Shown piece after piece: positions 26,456 to 34,964 of a stretch of DNA of 64,000 nucleotides; the stretch's first letter is position 1; every line of letters begins with the position of its first letter. Origin of the DNA: Jiella sonneratiae (GTDB taxonomy: Bacteria > Pseudomonadota > Alphaproteobacteria > Rhizobiales > Rhizobiaceae); assembly GCF_017353515.1 (NCBI RefSeq), contig NZ_JAFMPY010000025.1, positions 1 through 64,000 on the forward strand, written 5' to 3'. Below the pieces are notes generated by a model that saw only the letters and a program-made list of their open reading frames with translations, did not search any database and was not told the origin of the DNA. The position numbers and the translations under genes were made by a program.

Positions 26456-26926
26456 TCACCCTTCCTTCAGGATCCGCTGCTTCTGGCGGTTCCAGTCTCG
26501 TTCCTTGATGGTCTGGCGCTTGTCGGGGGCGTTCTTGCCCCTTGCGACCGCGAGTTCCAGCTTGGCGACGCCGCGGTCGTTGAAATAGATCTTCAGGGGC
26601 ACGAGCGTCATGCCGTCCTTCTGGACGGCGCCGGCCAGCCGGTTGAGCTGCGTCTTGTGGACCAGCAGCTTGCGACGGCGCTTCGGATTGTGGTTGAAGC
26701 GGTTCGCCTGCAGATATTCCGGCAGGTTCGAATTGATCAGCCAGAGCTCGCCCTGCTCCTCCGTGGCATAGGCCTCGGCAATCGAGGCCTTGCCGTCGCG
26801 CAGCGACTTCACCTCGGTGCCGGTCAGCGACAGACCGGCCTCCAGCGTGTCGACGATCTCGTAGTTGAACCGCGCCTTGCGGTTTTCGGCCGCGACGTTC
26901 GAGGCGGTGGATTTCTTCTTGGCCAT
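26456..26926 (-). CDS. smpB: SsrA-binding protein (trans-translation)
   Basis: The 156-residue protein begins with a basic, disordered MAKKKSTAS segment. It holds the SmpB core: [51 protein letters not shown] and a basic tail ([14 protein letters not shown]) that enters the decoding centre. It binds tmRNA and rescues stalled ribosomes. Start at 26926; an upstream in-frame ATG at 26956 is less likely. It lies 93 bases after dapA. Confidence 0.96.
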   Translation of the reverse strand: MAKKKSTASNVAAENRKARFNYEIVDTLEAGLSLTGTEVKSLRDGKASIAEAYATEEQGELWLINSNLPEYLQANRFNHNPKRRRKLLVHKTQLNRLAGAVQKDGMTLVPLKIYFNDRGVAKLELAVARGKNAPDKRQTIKERDWNRQKQRILKEG

Positions 26927-27019
26927 GGCATGACGACGTGCGCGCCGGGCGCACATCCCTTTCGTGGTCGGGCAGACCGCCGGAGCGGGATTAAACGAGC
27001 GTCGCCCGGACGGCCGCGG

Positions 27020-27904
27020 TCAGTTCAGCAGGCCGGCGTGGCGCAGCGCCCGGTCGATCGTCTCGGCGGTCGAGGCTTCCACCGGCACCAGCGGCAGGCG
27101 GACGGAATTCTTCACCTTGCCGAGCTTGTCGAGGGCGTATTTCACCCCCGTGGGGCTCGGCTCGATGAACAGCGCCTTGTGCAGCGGCATCAGCCGGTCC
27201 TGGATCTCGCGCGCCGAAGGATAGTCGCCGCGGGCGCAGGCGGCCTGCATCTCGGCGCAGAGCCGCGGCGCGACGTTCGCCGTCACGGAGATGCAGCCCG
27301 TCCCGCCATGGGCGTTGAAGCCGAGCGCGGTCGCATCCTCGCCCGACAGCTGGACGAAGTCGGTGCCGCAGGTCTGCCGCTGCTCGGAGACCCGGTCGAC
27401 CTTGGCGGTGGCGTCCTTGACCCCGACGATGTTGGAAAAGTCGGCGGCGAGCCGGCCCATCGTCTCGGGCGTCATGTCGATGATCGAGCGACCCGGAATG
27501 TTGTAGATCAGGATCGGCAGCGACACCGCCCGGGCGATCGCCGCGTAATGGGCGTAAAGGCCGCGCTGGTTCGGCTTGTTGTAATAGGGCGTGACGACGA
27601 GAAGCCCGTCGGCGCCGGCCTTTTCGGCGAATTTCGCGAGATCGATCGCCTCGTCGGTGTTGTTGGAGCCGGCACCGGCGATCACGGGAACGCGACCGGC
27701 CGCGACCTTGACGCAGACTTCGACGACGCGCTTGTGTTCGTCATGGCTGAGGGTCGGGCTCTCGCCCGTGGTGCCGACCGGCACGACGCCGGTCGATCCT
27801 TCTGAGATCTGCCATTCGACGAAACGCGAAAAGACGTCCTCGGCAAAGCCGCCTTCTTCGTCGAACGGCGTCACCAGCGCCGGAATCGAGCCATTGAACA
27901 TCAT
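27020..27904 (-). CDS. dapA: 4-hydroxy-tetrahydrodipicolinate synthase
   Basis: The 294-residue TIM-barrel enzyme condenses pyruvate and aspartate semialdehyde in lysine and diaminopimelate synthesis. Seen are GTTGESPTL near residue 45, the tyrosine loop [24 protein letters not shown] and the Schiff-base lysine in [10 protein letters not shown]. The smpB-dapA-lytic transglycosylase neighbourhood is conserved in Hyphomicrobiales. The region to the divergent gene (27905-28201) shows no other gene. Confidence 0.95.
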   Translation of the reverse strand: MMFNGSIPALVTPFDEEGGFAEDVFSRFVEWQISEGSTGVVPVGTTGESPTLSHDEHKRVVEVCVKVAAGRVPVIAGAGSNNTDEAIDLAKFAEKAGADGLLVVTPYYNKPNQRGLYAHYAAIARAVSLPILIYNIPGRSIIDMTPETMGRLAADFSNIVGVKDATAKVDRVSEQRQTCGTDFVQLSGEDATALGFNAHGGTGCISVTANVAPRLCAEMQAACARGDYPSAREIQDRLMPLHKALFIEPSPTGVKYALDKLGKVKNSVRLPLVPVEASTAETIDRALRHAGLLN

Positions 27905-28201
27905 TCACTCCCACCGCTCCCGGTCCGTGCCGAAGAGCTCGTTCTTACGTCGGGAAAGCTTCCAGCCATCGCCGCGCGACCTCGAAAGCGACCGCTCCCG
28001 CGCGGGACGCGTAGCGTCGCAGACCTTTCGCTGGTCGCGCGAACATATTGAAGCTCGCCGGCCGAAACAAGCGGCCTCGTCAATCGCTCGCGGATCAGCG
28101 ACAATGGCCGCGGTAACACGAGCTTAACGGCGATCGTGAGAGCATTGGCAACCATGCCGGAGAAAGAACCCGCCGGCCTTCAGACCGTTGTTCGCCAGCC
28201 G

Positions 28202-30388
28202 ATGAGAACGTCCATGCAGAGACTTCCGCGCGCCGCCCGATGCCTCGCAATGACGCTGGCGGCATCGCTCTTGGCGCAGCCTTCCCTCGCCCAGCCGGAC
28301 CTGCTGCCGCAGGTCGGCCCGGTGCCGGCCGCGCGCCCGGCGGGTTTCGACGCCGATACCGGCCTCGACACGGCGCGGTTCGGCGCGCCGGTGCCGGGCG
28401 AGGTGCCGATCCCGCGTCGGCCGCCCGAGGAGCTTTCGGCCGACGCCACCGCCTTCACCGCCTCGATCGCGGCGGTGCCGCAGATGGTCCGGCCGGTCTC
28501 GGCGATCGGCGGCGACCTGAAGGACGGGCTGCAGGCGCTGTCGGACGGCAACGCCGTGCGCGCCCGCTCGATCCGCGAGGGCATGACCCCCGGCACGCTC
28601 GACCGCGACATCCTGACCTGGGCGATCGCGCTCAACGGCGGCCGCGACGTGCCGGCGGTGGAGATCGCCGACGCGGCGCGTTCGCTCTCCGGCTGGCCCG
28701 GCATGAAGGCGCTGCGGATCAATTCGGAAAAGGCGATCTGGCGCGAGAACCACGGCCCGCGCGAGGTGCTCGCCGCCTTCGCCAACACCGCGCCGGAAAG
28801 CCCCGAGGGCGCCATGGCGCTCGCCAAGGCCTGGCTCGGCGTCGGCGAGGTGAAGCGCGCCAAGCAGCTAGTCTCGGCGACCTGGCGCAACGAGGTGATG
28901 GACGCCTCGACCGAGCGCCAGATGCTCTCGACCTTCGGCACGCTGCTCGGGCCGGCCGACCACAAGCACCGCATGGACATGCTGCTCTACCGCGAGCGGG
29001 TGAGCGATGCCGCGCGCGCCGCCAAACTCGCCGGGGCGAACGAGCTCTATGCCGCCCGCGCCGCCGTCATCCGCAACCAGGCGAATGCCGGGCGGCTGCT
29101 TGCCGCCGTGCCGCGCTCGCAGCGCTCCGACCCGGGCTATCTCCTCGCCCGCGTCGAATACGACCGCAAGGCCGGAAAGGTCGACGAGGCGGCCGAGATC
29201 CTGGCAAACGTGCCGCGCGACCCGGCCGTGCTGATCGATCCCGACGCCTGGTGGAACGAGCGGCGCATCGTCGCGCGCGACCTCCTCGACCTCGGCAAGA
29301 CCAAGATGGCCTACCGCATCGCCGCCGGCCATTCGGCGCTCGATTCGGCCGAGGCGGTGGAGGCCGAGTTCCATGCCGGCTGGATCGCTTTGCGCTTCCT
29401 CGGCGACGCCTCGACGGCGTCGCGGCACTTCGCCAGCATCCTGAGAATGTCCAACAAGCCGCTGTCGCTGTCGCGCGGCTATTACTGGCTCGGCCGGGCG
29501 GCGGAAGCCGGCGGCGGCGGCGATGCCCGCGGCTACTACCAGCGCGCCGCCCACTATGCGGCGACCTTCTACGGCCAGCTCGCGGCCGCGCGCCTCGGCC
29601 ACAGCCCCGGCGCCATCGAGTTCCCGAGCCCCAGCAGCAGCGAGCGCCAGCGCTTTTCCTCGCGAGAGGCGGTGCGGGCGATCCAGCGGCTCGAGGCGAT
29701 CGGCTCCGACTGGCGCGCCGACATCCTCTACCGCGACCTCGCCGAGGAGCTCCAGAGCCCGGGCGAGCTCGGCCTGCTCGCGGTGATGGCCGAGCGGCGC
29801 GGCGACTATCATCTCGTGCTCTCGATCGGCAAGATCGCCTATTGGCGGGGCGTCGACGCCCCGGCCCTCGCCTTCCCGACCGGCGTCATCCCCGCCAATG
29901 CCAACATCTCGGCGGCCGGCAAGGCGCTCGCCTATGCGATCGCCCGGCAGGAAAGCGGCTTCAACCCGCAGGCGCGGTCGGCGGCCGGGGCGCTCGGCCT
30001 GCTGCAGCTGATGCCGGGCACGGCGAAGACCATGGCGCAGAAGATCGGCGTGTCCTATTCGCCGCAGCGGCTGACCTCCGACCCCGGCTACAACGCCGCC
30101 CTCGGGGCACGCTATCTCGGCGACCAGATCGACAATTTCGACGGGTCCTACGTGCTGACCTTCGCCGCCTACAATGCCGGACCGCGCCGGGCGCGCGAGT
30201 GGATCGAGCGCTTCGGCGATCCGCGCCGCATGTCGCTCGACCAGGTCGTCGACTGGGTGGAGCGCATCCCCTACACCGAGACGCGCAACTACGTGCAGCG
30301 GATCATGGAGAATTACGAGGTCTACAAGATCCGCCTCGGCGCGCCCTTCTCGATCGAGAGCGATCTCGTCAACGGCCGCAGGGGATAA
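28202..30388 (+). CDS. Soluble lytic murein transglycosylase (Slt70-like)
   Basis: The protein has 728 residues from the ATG at 28202. A signal peptide (RLPRAARCLAMTLAASLLA...PSLAQ) is followed by a long alpha-superhelical region of about 500 residues and a C-terminal SLT domain. That domain has the catalytic glutamate in IARQESGFNPQARSAAGALG, the LLQLMPGTAK motif and FAAYNAGPRRA. It cleaves peptidoglycan glycan chains to 1,6-anhydro products in the periplasm. In-frame starts at GTG 28136 and ATG 28154 would lengthen the n-region of the signal peptide. Confidence 0.9.
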   Translation: MRTSMQRLPRAARCLAMTLAASLLAQPSLAQPDLLPQVGPVPAARPAGFDADTGLDTARFGAPVPGEVPIPRRPPEELSADATAFTASIAAVPQMVRPVSAIGGDLKDGLQALSDGNAVRARSIREGMTPGTLDRDILTWAIALNGGRDVPAVEIADAARSLSGWPGMKALRINSEKAIWRENHGPREVLAAFANTAPESPEGAMALAKAWLGVGEVKRAKQLVSATWRNEVMDASTERQMLSTFGTLLGPADHKHRMDMLLYRERVSDAARAAKLAGANELYAARAAVIRNQANAGRLLAAVPRSQRSDPGYLLARVEYDRKAGKVDEAAEILANVPRDPAVLIDPDAWWNERRIVARDLLDLGKTKMAYRIAAGHSALDSAEAVEAEFHAGWIALRFLGDASTASRHFASILRMSNKPLSLSRGYYWLGRAAEAGGGGDARGYYQRAAHYAATFYGQLAAARLGHSPGAIEFPSPSSSERQRFSSREAVRAIQRLEAIGSDWRADILYRDLAEELQSPGELGLLAVMAERRGDYHLVLSIGKIAYWRGVDAPALAFPTGVIPANANISAAGKALAYAIARQESGFNPQARSAAGALGLLQLMPGTAKTMAQKIGVSYSPQRLTSDPGYNAALGARYLGDQIDNFDGSYVLTFAAYNAGPRRAREWIERFGDPRRMSLDQVVDWVERIPYTETRNYVQRIMENYEVYKIRLGAPFSIESDLVNGRRG

Positions 30389-30520
30389 GGAGCGCGCGGA
30401 CGCGGCTTTGCGCAGATTGCGCAGATCGCACCGGCCGGCTCGAAACCGGCCGCTGCCGCGATAGCTTGCCCGGCAAAGCGCGCAGCGACCTGCCGCCGCG
30501 ACGGAGCTTGAGGAGCCGGG

Positions 30521-31444
30521 ATGGCGACGAGTGACGGCGAGCCGTTCTTCTTCGAGCATGGCGGGCTGCGCCTTGCCGGCCGCGCCTGGGGGGAGATTCC
30601 CGGCAGGGCGGCGGCCCCGCTGCCGCTCGTCTGCCTGCCGGGCCTCACCCGCAACTCCCGCGACTTCGCCGCCTTCGCCCGCCATGTGCGGGAACGCGAT
30701 CCCGCCCGCGCGGTGGTCGCCGTCGACTATCGCGGCCGCGGCCTCTCGGAATGGGCCGAAGACGCCGAGGCCTACAGCGTCCCGGCGGAGGCCGCCGACA
30801 CGCTGGCGGGCCTCGACCATCTCGGCATTTCCCGCGCCGTCTTCGTCGGCACCTCGCGCGGAACGCTCGTCATCCACCTGATCGCGGCGATGCGCCTCGA
30901 CGTCATCGCCGGGGCGGTCTTCAACGACGCCGGTCCGCGGCTGGAGACGGCGGGGCTGAAGCTCATCCGGGACACGGTCGGCGTCACCGAATCCTTTGCG
31001 GACTGGGAGAGCGCCGTCGACGCCGTGGTCGCGGCCAACGCCGCGGGCTTTCCGGCGTCGCCGCGCGCCGACTTCGAGCGCATGGCGCGGGCCGGTTTCG
31101 TCGCGCGCGACGGCCGGATCCATGGCGACTACGACCCGGCGCTGCTCCTGCCGCTCCGCACCATGGATCTCGACCAGCCGCTGCCCGAACTCTGGGAGGC
31201 CTTCGACCTGTTGAAGGCCGTGCCGCTCCTCGTCATCCGCGGCGGGCATTCGGCGCTGTTTTCCGTCGAGACCGTCGCCGAGATGAAAACCCGCCACCCT
31301 AACCTTGCAGCGATCGAGATTGCCGGCCAGGGCCATGCGCCCTTCCTCGAGACCGCAGATTTGCCCGAACGGATCCTGCACCTCGCTCGGGAAGCGGATC
31401 GCGCGGTGCCCGCACATCCCCCTCATCCTGAGGTGCGACGCTGA
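30521..31444 (+). CDS. Alpha/beta-hydrolase
   Basis: The 307-residue protein has an alpha/beta-hydrolase fold. The oxyanion strand reads LVCLPGLTRNSRDF, the nucleophile elbow is GTSRGTL (Ser at about 110), an acid region lies around LLVIRGGHSALFS, and a catalytic histidine is in IAGQGHAPFLE. The substrate is unknown. The last residues (PHPEVRR) are encoded by an intergenic-type repeat, so the natural C-terminus may once have been different. Confidence 0.82.
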   Translation: MATSDGEPFFFEHGGLRLAGRAWGEIPGRAAAPLPLVCLPGLTRNSRDFAAFARHVRERDPARAVVAVDYRGRGLSEWAEDAEAYSVPAEAADTLAGLDHLGISRAVFVGTSRGTLVIHLIAAMRLDVIAGAVFNDAGPRLETAGLKLIRDTVGVTESFADWESAVDAVVAANAAGFPASPRADFERMARAGFVARDGRIHGDYDPALLLPLRTMDLDQPLPELWEAFDLLKAVPLLVIRGGHSALFSVETVAEMKTRHPNLAAIEIAGQGHAPFLETADLPERILHLAREADRAVPAHPPHPEVRR

Positions 31445-31480
31445 GCAGAGCGAAGCGGAGCCTCGAAGGGCGAGGGTCTT
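31419..31480. repeat. REP-like element overlapping the hydrolase gene end
   Basis: CCTCATCCTGAGGTGCGACGC, followed by AGCGAAGCGGAGCCTCGAAGG, matches a dispersed intergenic repeat type familiar from Hyphomicrobiales genomes. It contains a CATCCTGAGGTG short palindrome and runs through the stop codon of the hydrolase. Confidence 0.5.
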
Positions 31481-31519
31481 CTGCCGGCTGACGAGGTTGC
31501 GGCCCCGGAAGGAAGCCCC

Positions 31520-32491
31520 TCACTCCCCCGGCAACAGCAGCGCCTGGCGGTTCTCCGCCGCCCGGTAGACGCCGAGATTGCGATATTCGGCGGAGAAGAA
31601 CCTCAGTTCCTCCAGCGCCCGGCCGAGCGCCGGGTCGTGCGGATGGCCCTCGACGTCGGCGTAAAACAGCGTCGCAGAGAAGGAGCCGCCGAGCTGGTAG
31701 CTCTCGAGCTTGGTCATGTTGATGCCGTTGGTGGCAAAGCCGCCGAGCGCCTTGTAGAGGGCCGCCGGGATGTTCTTCACCCGAAACACGAAGGTCGTCA
31801 CCACGTCGCGGCTGATCATCTGGCGGCCGTCCTCGCCGAGCACCGGATCACGCGGCGCCCAGAGCCGCACCCGCCGCTCGTCCGGGTCGGTGTAGGGCTG
31901 GTGCTCGGGATTGGCGAGGATGACGAAGCGGGTGACGTTGTTCGCCGCGTCCTCGACGTCCTCTTCGAGGATCGACAGGCCGTAATACTGCGCCGCGAGC
32001 CGCGGCGCCAGCGCCGCCCGCGTCCGGTCCCGCGCCTCGGCCACCTCGCGCGCCGCCCCGGCGGTGTCGCCGGAGACCTGCGGCTTCCAGCCGTTCGAGC
32101 GCAGATATTTGCGGCACTGTCCGAGCGCGTGGATGTGGCTGGAAACCGTGCGGATCTCGCTCTTTGCGACGCCCGGCAGGGCCATGAGCTGAAAATGGAT
32201 CGGCATGAAGTATTCGCCGACGATCTGCAGCCCGGAATCCGGCATCAGGAGATGGATGTCGGCGACCCGGCCGGCGAGCGTGTTCTCGATCGGAATCATC
32301 GCCCGCTCGACCCGCCGGTCCCGGCCGCCCTGCTCGACCGATCCCGCCTTGAGCGCCGCGAAGGCGTCGTCGAAGGAGGGGCATGGCAGCGCTTCGTAGG
32401 CGCTGCCGAAGACGTCTCCGACGGCCATGTCGGAATTGGCGCCGGGTTCGCCCTGGAAGGCGATCAACGGACGGTCGTCGGCCATGGTCAT
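31520..32491 (-). CDS. pheA: Prephenate dehydratase
   Basis: The 323-residue enzyme turns prephenate to phenylpyruvate in phenylalanine synthesis. It has the N-terminal [13 protein letters not shown], the catalytic NNVTRFVIL (T-R-F) motif and a C-terminal ACT domain ([30 protein letters not shown]) for feedback by phenylalanine. There is no chorismate mutase domain. The start at 32491 overlaps the kdsB stop (ATGA); a second ATG at 32485 is possible. Confidence 0.94.
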   Translation of the reverse strand: MTMADDRPLIAFQGEPGANSDMAVGDVFGSAYEALPCPSFDDAFAALKAGSVEQGGRDRRVERAMIPIENTLAGRVADIHLLMPDSGLQIVGEYFMPIHFQLMALPGVAKSEIRTVSSHIHALGQCRKYLRSNGWKPQVSGDTAGAAREVAEARDRTRAALAPRLAAQYYGLSILEEDVEDAANNVTRFVILANPEHQPYTDPDERRVRLWAPRDPVLGEDGRQMISRDVVTTFVFRVKNIPAALYKALGGFATNGINMTKLESYQLGGSFSATLFYADVEGHPHDPALGRALEELRFFSAEYRNLGVYRAAENRQALLLPGE

Positions 32492-33216
32492 GCTCCGTAG
32501 ATTTCGCGGGCGCGCACGAGATCGTCCGGACCGTCGACCCCGAGCGGCACGGTATCGACGATCTCGGCGTCGATTCGCATCCCGTTTTCCAGCGCCCGCA
32601 GCTGTTCGAGCTTCTCCCGCTTCTCCAGCGTCGAGGGCGCCAGCGAAACGAAGCGCTCCAGGCTCTCGCGGCGATAGGCGTAGAGCCCGATGTGATGGTG
32701 GTGCGGCCCCTCGCCCCAGGGCGCGCGCGCCCGCGTGAAGTAGAGCGCATGCAGCCGCCGCGGGCCGATCGGCGAGCCGACCAGCTTGACGACGTTGGGA
32801 TTGTCGCGCTCGGCCTCGTGGGTGATCACCGCCGCGAGCGTCGCGATGTCGCACCGCGCGTCCTCGAAGGGCGCGACGGAGCGGCGGATTGTCTCCGGAT
32901 CGATGGTCGGCAGGTCGCCCTGGACGTTGATGATCGTCTCGGCCTCGCCGCGCGGATCGACCGCCTGCAGCGCCTCGAAGATCCGGTCGGAGCCCGACTG
33001 ATGCTCGACGGAGGTCATCACCGCCTCGAAACCCGCCGAAACGACCGCCGCCCGGATCTCCTCGGCGTCGGTGGCGACGACGACGCGGCCGGCCGCGGCG
33101 GCCGCTGCCCGCTCGGCGACGCGGACCACCATCGGCCGGCCGGCGATGTCGGCCAGCGCCTTCCTGGGCAGGCGCGTCGAACCGAGCCGGGCGGGGATGA
33201 GAATGAGTGTCGACAT
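32488..33216 (-). CDS. kdsB: CMP-KDO synthetase (3-deoxy-manno-octulosonate cytidylyltransferase)
   Basis: The 242-residue enzyme activates KDO with CTP for lipopolysaccharide inner core synthesis. The nucleotide-binding start is [20 protein letters not shown], and [19 protein letters not shown] and [13 protein letters not shown] are also family motifs. The upstream in-frame extension to 33327 is not supported. The kdsB-pheA pairing, divergent from a cytochrome c gene, is a known Hyphomicrobiales arrangement. Confidence 0.94.
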   Translation of the reverse strand: MSTLILIPARLGSTRLPRKALADIAGRPMVVRVAERAAAAAAGRVVVATDAEEIRAAVVSAGFEAVMTSVEHQSGSDRIFEALQAVDPRGEAETIINVQGDLPTIDPETIRRSVAPFEDARCDIATLAAVITHEAERDNPNVVKLVGSPIGPRRLHALYFTRARAPWGEGPHHHHIGLYAYRRESLERFVSLAPSTLEKREKLEQLRALENGMRIDAEIVDTVPLGVDGPDDLVRAREIYGA

Positions 33217-33305
33217 GACGCGTTGCCTGAACCGATGATCCTCTCGCCGGATGCTTGAGCCGAAGTTTGGAAAGTGACAAAAGTGCCCGGCGGCGTGCTT
33301 TCTAC

Positions 33306-33334
33306 AGGTGTTGCCTTGAATCGGCAAAACACCT
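33306..33334. promoter_or_regulatory. Hairpin in the cytochrome c leader
   Basis: AGGTGTTGCC (33306-33315) pairs with GGCAAAACACCT (33323-33334), apart from bulged bases, with a short loop. It lies about 80 bases before the cytochrome c start and within the kdsB promoter region. It could act at DNA or RNA level; no known motif is recognised. Confidence 0.3.
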
Positions 33335-33410
33335 ACGGTCCGCCCGTCTCAGTGGGGGTCTGCCCTAAGCGGCAGGTGATGGCAAATGATGGGGAGGGTC
33401 AGTCCCGCCA

Positions 33411-34730
33411 ATGGATTCGTTTGAGGCCAACAAGATCTTCGGCGCCATTCTCGGCACCGTGTTCGTCGTCTTCGGCGGCAGCATTCTCGCCGAAGGGCTG
33501 TTCCATTCCGAGGCCCCCGAAAAGCCAGGCTACGAGATCGTCGCCGCCGAACCGTCCGAGGCCTCCGGCGGCGGCGAGAAGGCCGCGGCCGAAGACCCGC
33601 CGATCGCCACCCTCCTGCAGAAGGCCAGCGCCGACAACGGCGCCAACATCTTCAAGAAGTGCGGCGCCTGCCACTCCGGCGAGAAGGGCGGCCCGAACAA
33701 GGTCGGCCCGCATCTGTGGGACGTCGTCATGCGGCCGGTCGCCTCGGTCTCCGACTTCAACTATTCGGCCGGCATGAAGGAGTTTTCCGAAGGCGGCTCG
33801 AAGAAGTGGGACTACGACCACCTCTATCACTTCCTGAAGAACCCCAAGGGCTACGTGAAGGGCACGGCGATGGGCTTCGCCGGCCTGCCGAAGCCCGAGG
33901 ACCGGGCCGACGTCATCGCCTATCTGCACACTCTGTCGGACAGCCCGGCGCCGCTGCCGGAGGCGCCCGCCGAAGGCGAAGCCGCAGCCGAGGGCGGCGA
34001 TAAGGCCGCGACCGAGACCAACGCTGCGACCACCACCGAATCCGGCGCCAATGCCGGCGGCGAGGCGGCGCAGGCGCCGGCCGAGGCCGGCGCGGCACCG
34101 CAAGCGCCGCCGGCCGAGAGCGGCGAGAAGACCACCGAGGTCAAGACGCCGGCGGACGGCGCCAAGGGCGAGCAGCCGGCGCAGCCGGCCGCCGACGCCG
34201 CGGCATCCGGCGACAAGGCCGCGGCGCCGCAGGAACAGCAGGCGGCTGCCCAGCCGAAGGGTGAGGCCGGCGGTGAGGCTGGCGGTCAGGCAGCCGACGC
34301 TTCCGGCGGTCAGACAGCTCCGGCCGCCGCGGGCGGTGCCGCCGCCGGCGGCGAAGCGGCGGGTGGCGATGCCGGCGCGACCGAGGTCGCCGGCGATCCC
34401 GCCGCGGGCGAGAAGGTCTTCAACAAGTGCAAGGCGTGCCATTCGATCGGCGAAGGCGCGAAGAACAAGATCGGTCCCGAGCTGAACGGCATCCTCGGCG
34501 AGAAGATCGCCGCCGTCGACGGCTACAGCTTCTCCTCGGCGCTGCAGACCTACGCCAAGGACCATCCGACCTGGACGGTGGAGGAGCTGCATTCCTGGCT
34601 CTCCGATCCGAAGGCGGTGGCGCCCGGCACCAAGATGTCGTTCCCCGGCCTGAAGGACCAGAAGGACATCGACAACGTCATCGCCTATCTCGCGAGCTTC
34701 GACGAGAGCGGCAAGAAGAAGGGCGAGTAG
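33411..34730 (+). CDS. Membrane-anchored di-haem cytochrome c with low-complexity linker
   Basis: The 439-residue protein has an N-terminal hydrophobic anchor (residues about 8-28) and two class I cytochrome c domains. Domain 1 binds haem at C84-x-x-C87-H88 with Met154 a likely sixth ligand; domain 2 binds at C340-x-x-C343-H344 with Met409. Between them (about 178-330) lies an Ala/Gly/Pro/Glu-rich linker with no fold. The first part resembles the CycM-type membrane cytochrome c552 of rhizobia, which normally has a single domain. It should carry electrons in the periplasm between the bc1 complex and an oxidase. A strong terminator follows. Confidence 0.88.
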   Translation: MDSFEANKIFGAILGTVFVVFGGSILAEGLFHSEAPEKPGYEIVAAEPSEASGGGEKAAAEDPPIATLLQKASADNGANIFKKCGACHSGEKGGPNKVGPHLWDVVMRPVASVSDFNYSAGMKEFSEGGSKKWDYDHLYHFLKNPKGYVKGTAMGFAGLPKPEDRADVIAYLHTLSDSPAPLPEAPAEGEAAAEGGDKAATETNAATTTESGANAGGEAAQAPAEAGAAPQAPPAESGEKTTEVKTPADGAKGEQPAQPAADAAASGDKAAAPQEQQAAAQPKGEAGGEAGGQAADASGGQTAPAAAGGAAAGGEAAGGDAGATEVAGDPAAGEKVFNKCKACHSIGEGAKNKIGPELNGILGEKIAAVDGYSFSSALQTYAKDHPTWTVEELHSWLSDPKAVAPGTKMSFPGLKDQKDIDNVIAYLASFDESGKKKGE

Positions 34731-34762
34731 CGGGCTGCGGCCTGCCGCCCGCGGTCATTCGG

Positions 34763-34790
34763 AAAGCCCCGGTCAGTGCCGGGGCTTTTT
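34763..34790 (+). terminator. Intrinsic terminator after cytochrome c gene
   Basis: AAAGCCCCGG and CCGGGGCTTT are perfect 10-bp arms with a 6-base loop, followed by further T residues, 33 bases after the stop of the cytochrome c gene. This is a textbook rho-independent terminator. Confidence 0.88.
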
Positions 34791-34964
34791 CGTACCCGCA
34801 TCGCGCCGAGCCGAGCGGTGCCATGCGGCCTCCGCCCGGCAGGCCGCCGGCCTCACGGAATATCGATGAAACTTTCGTCACTTGGCAAAGTCCTCCCATG
34901 GTCGCCATAAAGAGCGGCGAGAACGGTAGGACGCAATCGCAACGCCAGACGGAGAGCCCCGCCC

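Noticed and set aside
28868-31426. 852-codon minus-strand open frame over the lytic transglycosylase and hydrolase
   Set aside because: It is fully antisense to two recognised genes and shows no domains.
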